From: Shewanella subflava
Lineage (GTDB): Bacteria; Pseudomonadota; Gammaproteobacteria; Enterobacterales; Shewanellaceae
Direction of reading: 5' to 3'
DNA: 64,000 nt
Assembly (NCBI RefSeq): GCF_025971955.1
Contig: NZ_JAPDMX010000003.1
Location: 336,678-400,677, forward strand
The notes under the pieces are model-generated. The model did not search any database, was not told where the DNA came from, and worked only from the letters and a program-made list of their open reading frames with translations. Below are positions 62,302 to 64,000 of this stretch, one piece after another (the stretch's first letter is position 1; every line of letters starts with the position of its first letter). The position numbers and the translations under genes were made by a program.

Positions 62302-62408
62302 ATAAGCATCCAAAGTGAAAAGCTGTAATAAACGACTATCCTTGATAAAACAAAAATATGTTATCTTAGGGTAAAATCCAACTTATATTTATTATTAAGT
62401 ATCAGTGT

Positions 62409-63194
62409 ATGCAAAATTCAGCAAATCAAACAACAAAAAACAAAGGTATCTACCTTTTACCTAATCTATTTACGACAGCCGGCTTGTTCTCCGGTTTTTA
62501 TGCGGTTATATCTTCGATGAATGGACATTTTGAGTCCGCAGCGATAGCCATATTTGTTGCCATGATATGTGACGGCTTAGATGGTCGAGTTGCACGGATG
62601 ACAAATACACAAAGTGATTTTGGGGCCGAATATGACAGCATGGCAGATATGGTGTCATTTGGTATGGCACCCGCCATACTTGCTTATAACTGGGCGTTAA
62701 GTGATTTAGGTAAGATAGGTTGGATGGCTGCGTTTATATACTGCGCAGCGGCGGCATTACGACTAGCTCGATTCAATACGCAGGTAGGCTCAGCCGACAA
62801 ACGCTTTTTTCAAGGTTTAGCAAGTCCAGCAGCCGCAGCTGTTATTGCAGGTAGTATTTGGAGCGGTTCAACTTATGGCGTTGAACCCACAAATATAAGT
62901 TACTTAGCGGCATTGATTACTGCACTCACTGGCTTGCTGATGGTGAGCAACTTTAAATATCACTCTTTTAAAGATGTTGACTGGAAAGGGAAGGTAAACT
63001 TTCTAGTGATGATCCTAATTGTCACGGTATTCGCCATTATATCGGTTGAGCCTGCAATTATCCTGTGCATAGGTTTTTATTTATATGCATTATCAGGTCC
63101 TTTCATTACCTTAAAAAGTGTCGACAAGATAAAAGTCGGTCATATTGTGGGTGATGACCCTTCAGACATCCCTCCAGTTGATGATAAAAAATAA
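62409..63194 (+). CDS. pssA: CDP-diacylglycerol-serine O-phosphatidyltransferase PssA
   Basis: 261 residues, about 8 TM helices. The CDP-alcohol phosphotransferase motif is present: CDGLDGRVARMTNTQSDFG and then AEYDSMADMVSFG, which fits D-G-x2-A-R-x8-G-x3-D-x3-D. It makes phosphatidylserine in the inner membrane. This is the membrane-bound subclass II form, unlike the peripheral E. coli enzyme. No ribosome-binding site better than AGTATCAGTGT; ATG at 62409. The next gene is the ribosomal RNA operon. Confidence 0.93.
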   Translation: MQNSANQTTKNKGIYLLPNLFTTAGLFSGFYAVISSMNGHFESAAIAIFVAMICDGLDGRVARMTNTQSDFGAEYDSMADMVSFGMAPAILAYNWALSDLGKIGWMAAFIYCAAAALRLARFNTQVGSADKRFFQGLASPAAAAVIAGSIWSGSTYGVEPTNISYLAALITALTGLLMVSNFKYHSFKDVDWKGKVNFLVMILIVTVFAIISVEPAIILCIGFYLYALSGPFITLKSVDKIKVGHIVGDDPSDIPPVDDKK

Positions 63195-63446
63195 CCGGCA
63201 CCTTATATACATCTTATATTTTGGGGCTGGTGACATTAGAATAGACAGTTTCTAAATACCTTGTTGATGTGCCCAACAAGGTACTTGGGTTTTAAATTAC
63301 CGCAAATATCTGCCGATTTACTCTAACCAACTCACTCAAAATCCACCTAATACAAGATAAAATACTTAAAACAGCGTGAAATAAAAGCGAATTGATTGAT
63401 TCGTAATCGAACGAGCCTGTTTTTAATAAAAAGTACAAATTTCCCC

Positions 63447-63474
63447 TTGCGCAAAAATCTTAGCTCCCTATAAT
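63447..63474 (+). promoter_or_regulatory. rrn P1-like promoter
   Basis: -35 TTGCGC, 16-base spacer, -10 TATAAT, with a GC-rich discriminator (GCGCATCC) as in rrn P1. AT-rich DNA upstream (63421-63445) could be an UP element. Confidence 0.75.
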
Positions 63475-63612
63475 GCGCATCCACTGACACGGCACAGCGC
63501 GAAAGCAAAGCGCCATCCGAGGTAAATCACTTAGGAAGTCAGCTTGATTTGAAACATAAAGGCTTCGGTTTTAAGCTCAAATCAAATGCGAAAAGAAAGT
63601 TTGAAAAAACAC

Positions 63613-63640
63613 TTGACGCAGACAAGGGAAAGCGTAGAAT
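63613..63640 (+). promoter_or_regulatory. rrn P2-like promoter
   Basis: -35 TTGACG, 16-base spacer, -10 TAGAAT, followed by ACGCAGCC. Placed about 165 bases after P1 and 290 before the 16S start. Confidence 0.75.
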
Positions 63641-63698
63641 ACGCAGCCCAAGCCAACGACCTAGCGTCTCACGGCGATGTTTGAAAAATTAACATCAA

Positions 63699-63710
63699 CG
63701 CTCTTTAACA
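63699..63710 (+). promoter_or_regulatory. boxA antitermination site
   Basis: CGCTCTTTAACA matches the rrn boxA consensus TGCTCTTTAACA. The Nus factors bind it to prevent early termination in the rRNA operon. Confidence 0.85.
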
Positions 63711-63930
63711 ACTTAAACAAGAAATCTGTGTGGACATTCACAGGTATTGAGTTATTCGAAATTGCTTCTTCTTAGGAAGAGCAATCAAAAAATTTAAACT
63801 CAATGCAACGATGAATGTTCATAGAAATATGAAGCTACAGTAATGTAGTTGATAACTCGTTAGCTCTTATGAGCGAAGCGAATTATAACAGTAGAATTCA
63901 TTGAGCCGAGACTTTGTCTCAACAAAACTT

Positions 63931-64000
63931 TAATTGAAGAGTTTGATCATGGCTCAGATTGAACGCTGGCGGCAGGCCTAACACATGCAAGTCGAGCGGC
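63931..64000 (+). rRNA. rrs: 16S ribosomal RNA, 5' end only
   Basis: The sequence from 63931 starts TAATTGAAGAGTTTGATC and continues with ATGGCTCAG and GAACGCTGGCGGCAGGC, the universal bacterial 16S 5' end. The gene runs out of the window after 70 bases. The precise 5' end is estimated from E. coli. Confidence 0.97.

Larger units (their letters stand above)
63195..63930. other. Ribosomal RNA operon leader
   Basis: 736 bases between pssA and 16S rRNA with two promoters (63447-63474 and 63613-63640) and a boxA (63699-63710). No ORF is supported. Confidence 0.7.

Overview
The window looks like core chromosome of a marine gammaproteobacterium of the Shewanella type. This rests on several things: blocks of gene order shared with enteric and marine gammaproteobacteria (xerD-dsbC-recJ; bamD / rluD-pgeF-clpB; metR / metE; trmN next to srmB), an HemG-type protoporphyrinogen oxidase, a tiny multihaem periplasmic cytochrome, lineage-restricted small families (DUF3622-like, DUF4447-like), and a 16S rRNA 5' end of gammaproteobacterial type. 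I see no prophage, insertion sequence, CRISPR array, integron or plasmid module. Genus assignment is inference; no search was run.

Layout. 1-3.9 kb: 3' part of an outer-membrane porin, an imelysin lipoprotein and a DUF1111 dihaem lipoprotein (a probable periplasmic iron/redox cluster). 4.1-5.9 kb: hemG coupled to a b561-like membrane protein, then a lipoprotein built of glycine-marked heptads. 5.9-11.4 kb: dsbA with a His-rich insert, a DnaJ-related protein, a purine-type phosphoribosyltransferase, rlhA and two small unknowns. 11.5-18 kb: a B12/methionine block, with a cobalamin riboswitch and btuB, an HDOD gene, and divergent metR/metE separated by tandem met boxes and MetR half-site palindromes. 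18.1-26.4 kb: queG, a TPR-GGDEF diguanylate cyclase, a PAP2 phosphatase, maeA, yehS and an Nramp-like transporter lacking the usual metal motif. 26.6-34.2 kb: a TonB-dependent receptor, a GST, a SUKH/HTH gene pair, an exported RelA/SpoT-fold protein and an M13 peptidase. 34.2-43.2 kb: a repeat-bearing intergenic region, rsuA, a 78-residue trihaem cytochrome, a response regulator, an overlapping ToxR/ToxS-like pair, an unknown two-TM protein, a PAS sensor with a degenerate GGDEF and a radical SAM protein. 43.2-50 kb: an RND efflux pair, srmB and trmN. 50-64 kb: a heptanucleotide repeat, brnQ, xerD-dsbC-recJ, tRNA-Phe, bamD, rluD-pgeF-clpB (sigma-32 promoter), a DUF4124 protein, pssA, and a ribosomal RNA operon leader with the first 70 bases of 16S rRNA.

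How the genes fit together. The clearest regulatory story is methionine and B12. B12 represses btuB through the riboswitch, while the B12-independent methionine synthase metE sits behind both a repressor-type (MetJ) and an activator-type (MetR) operator. Envelope quality control is well represented (dsbA, dsbC, bamD, M13 peptidase, imelysin), as is c-di-GMP and two-component signalling.

The most promising poorly described items are: the Sec-exported RelA/SpoT-fold protein (31179-31976), the ToxRS-like pair (37127-38372), the trihaem mini-cytochrome (35887-36123), the Gly-heptad lipoprotein (5266-5847), the hemG/b561 pair, and the Nramp homologue with GASH in place of DPGN. I did not find a convincing large novel multi-gene system.
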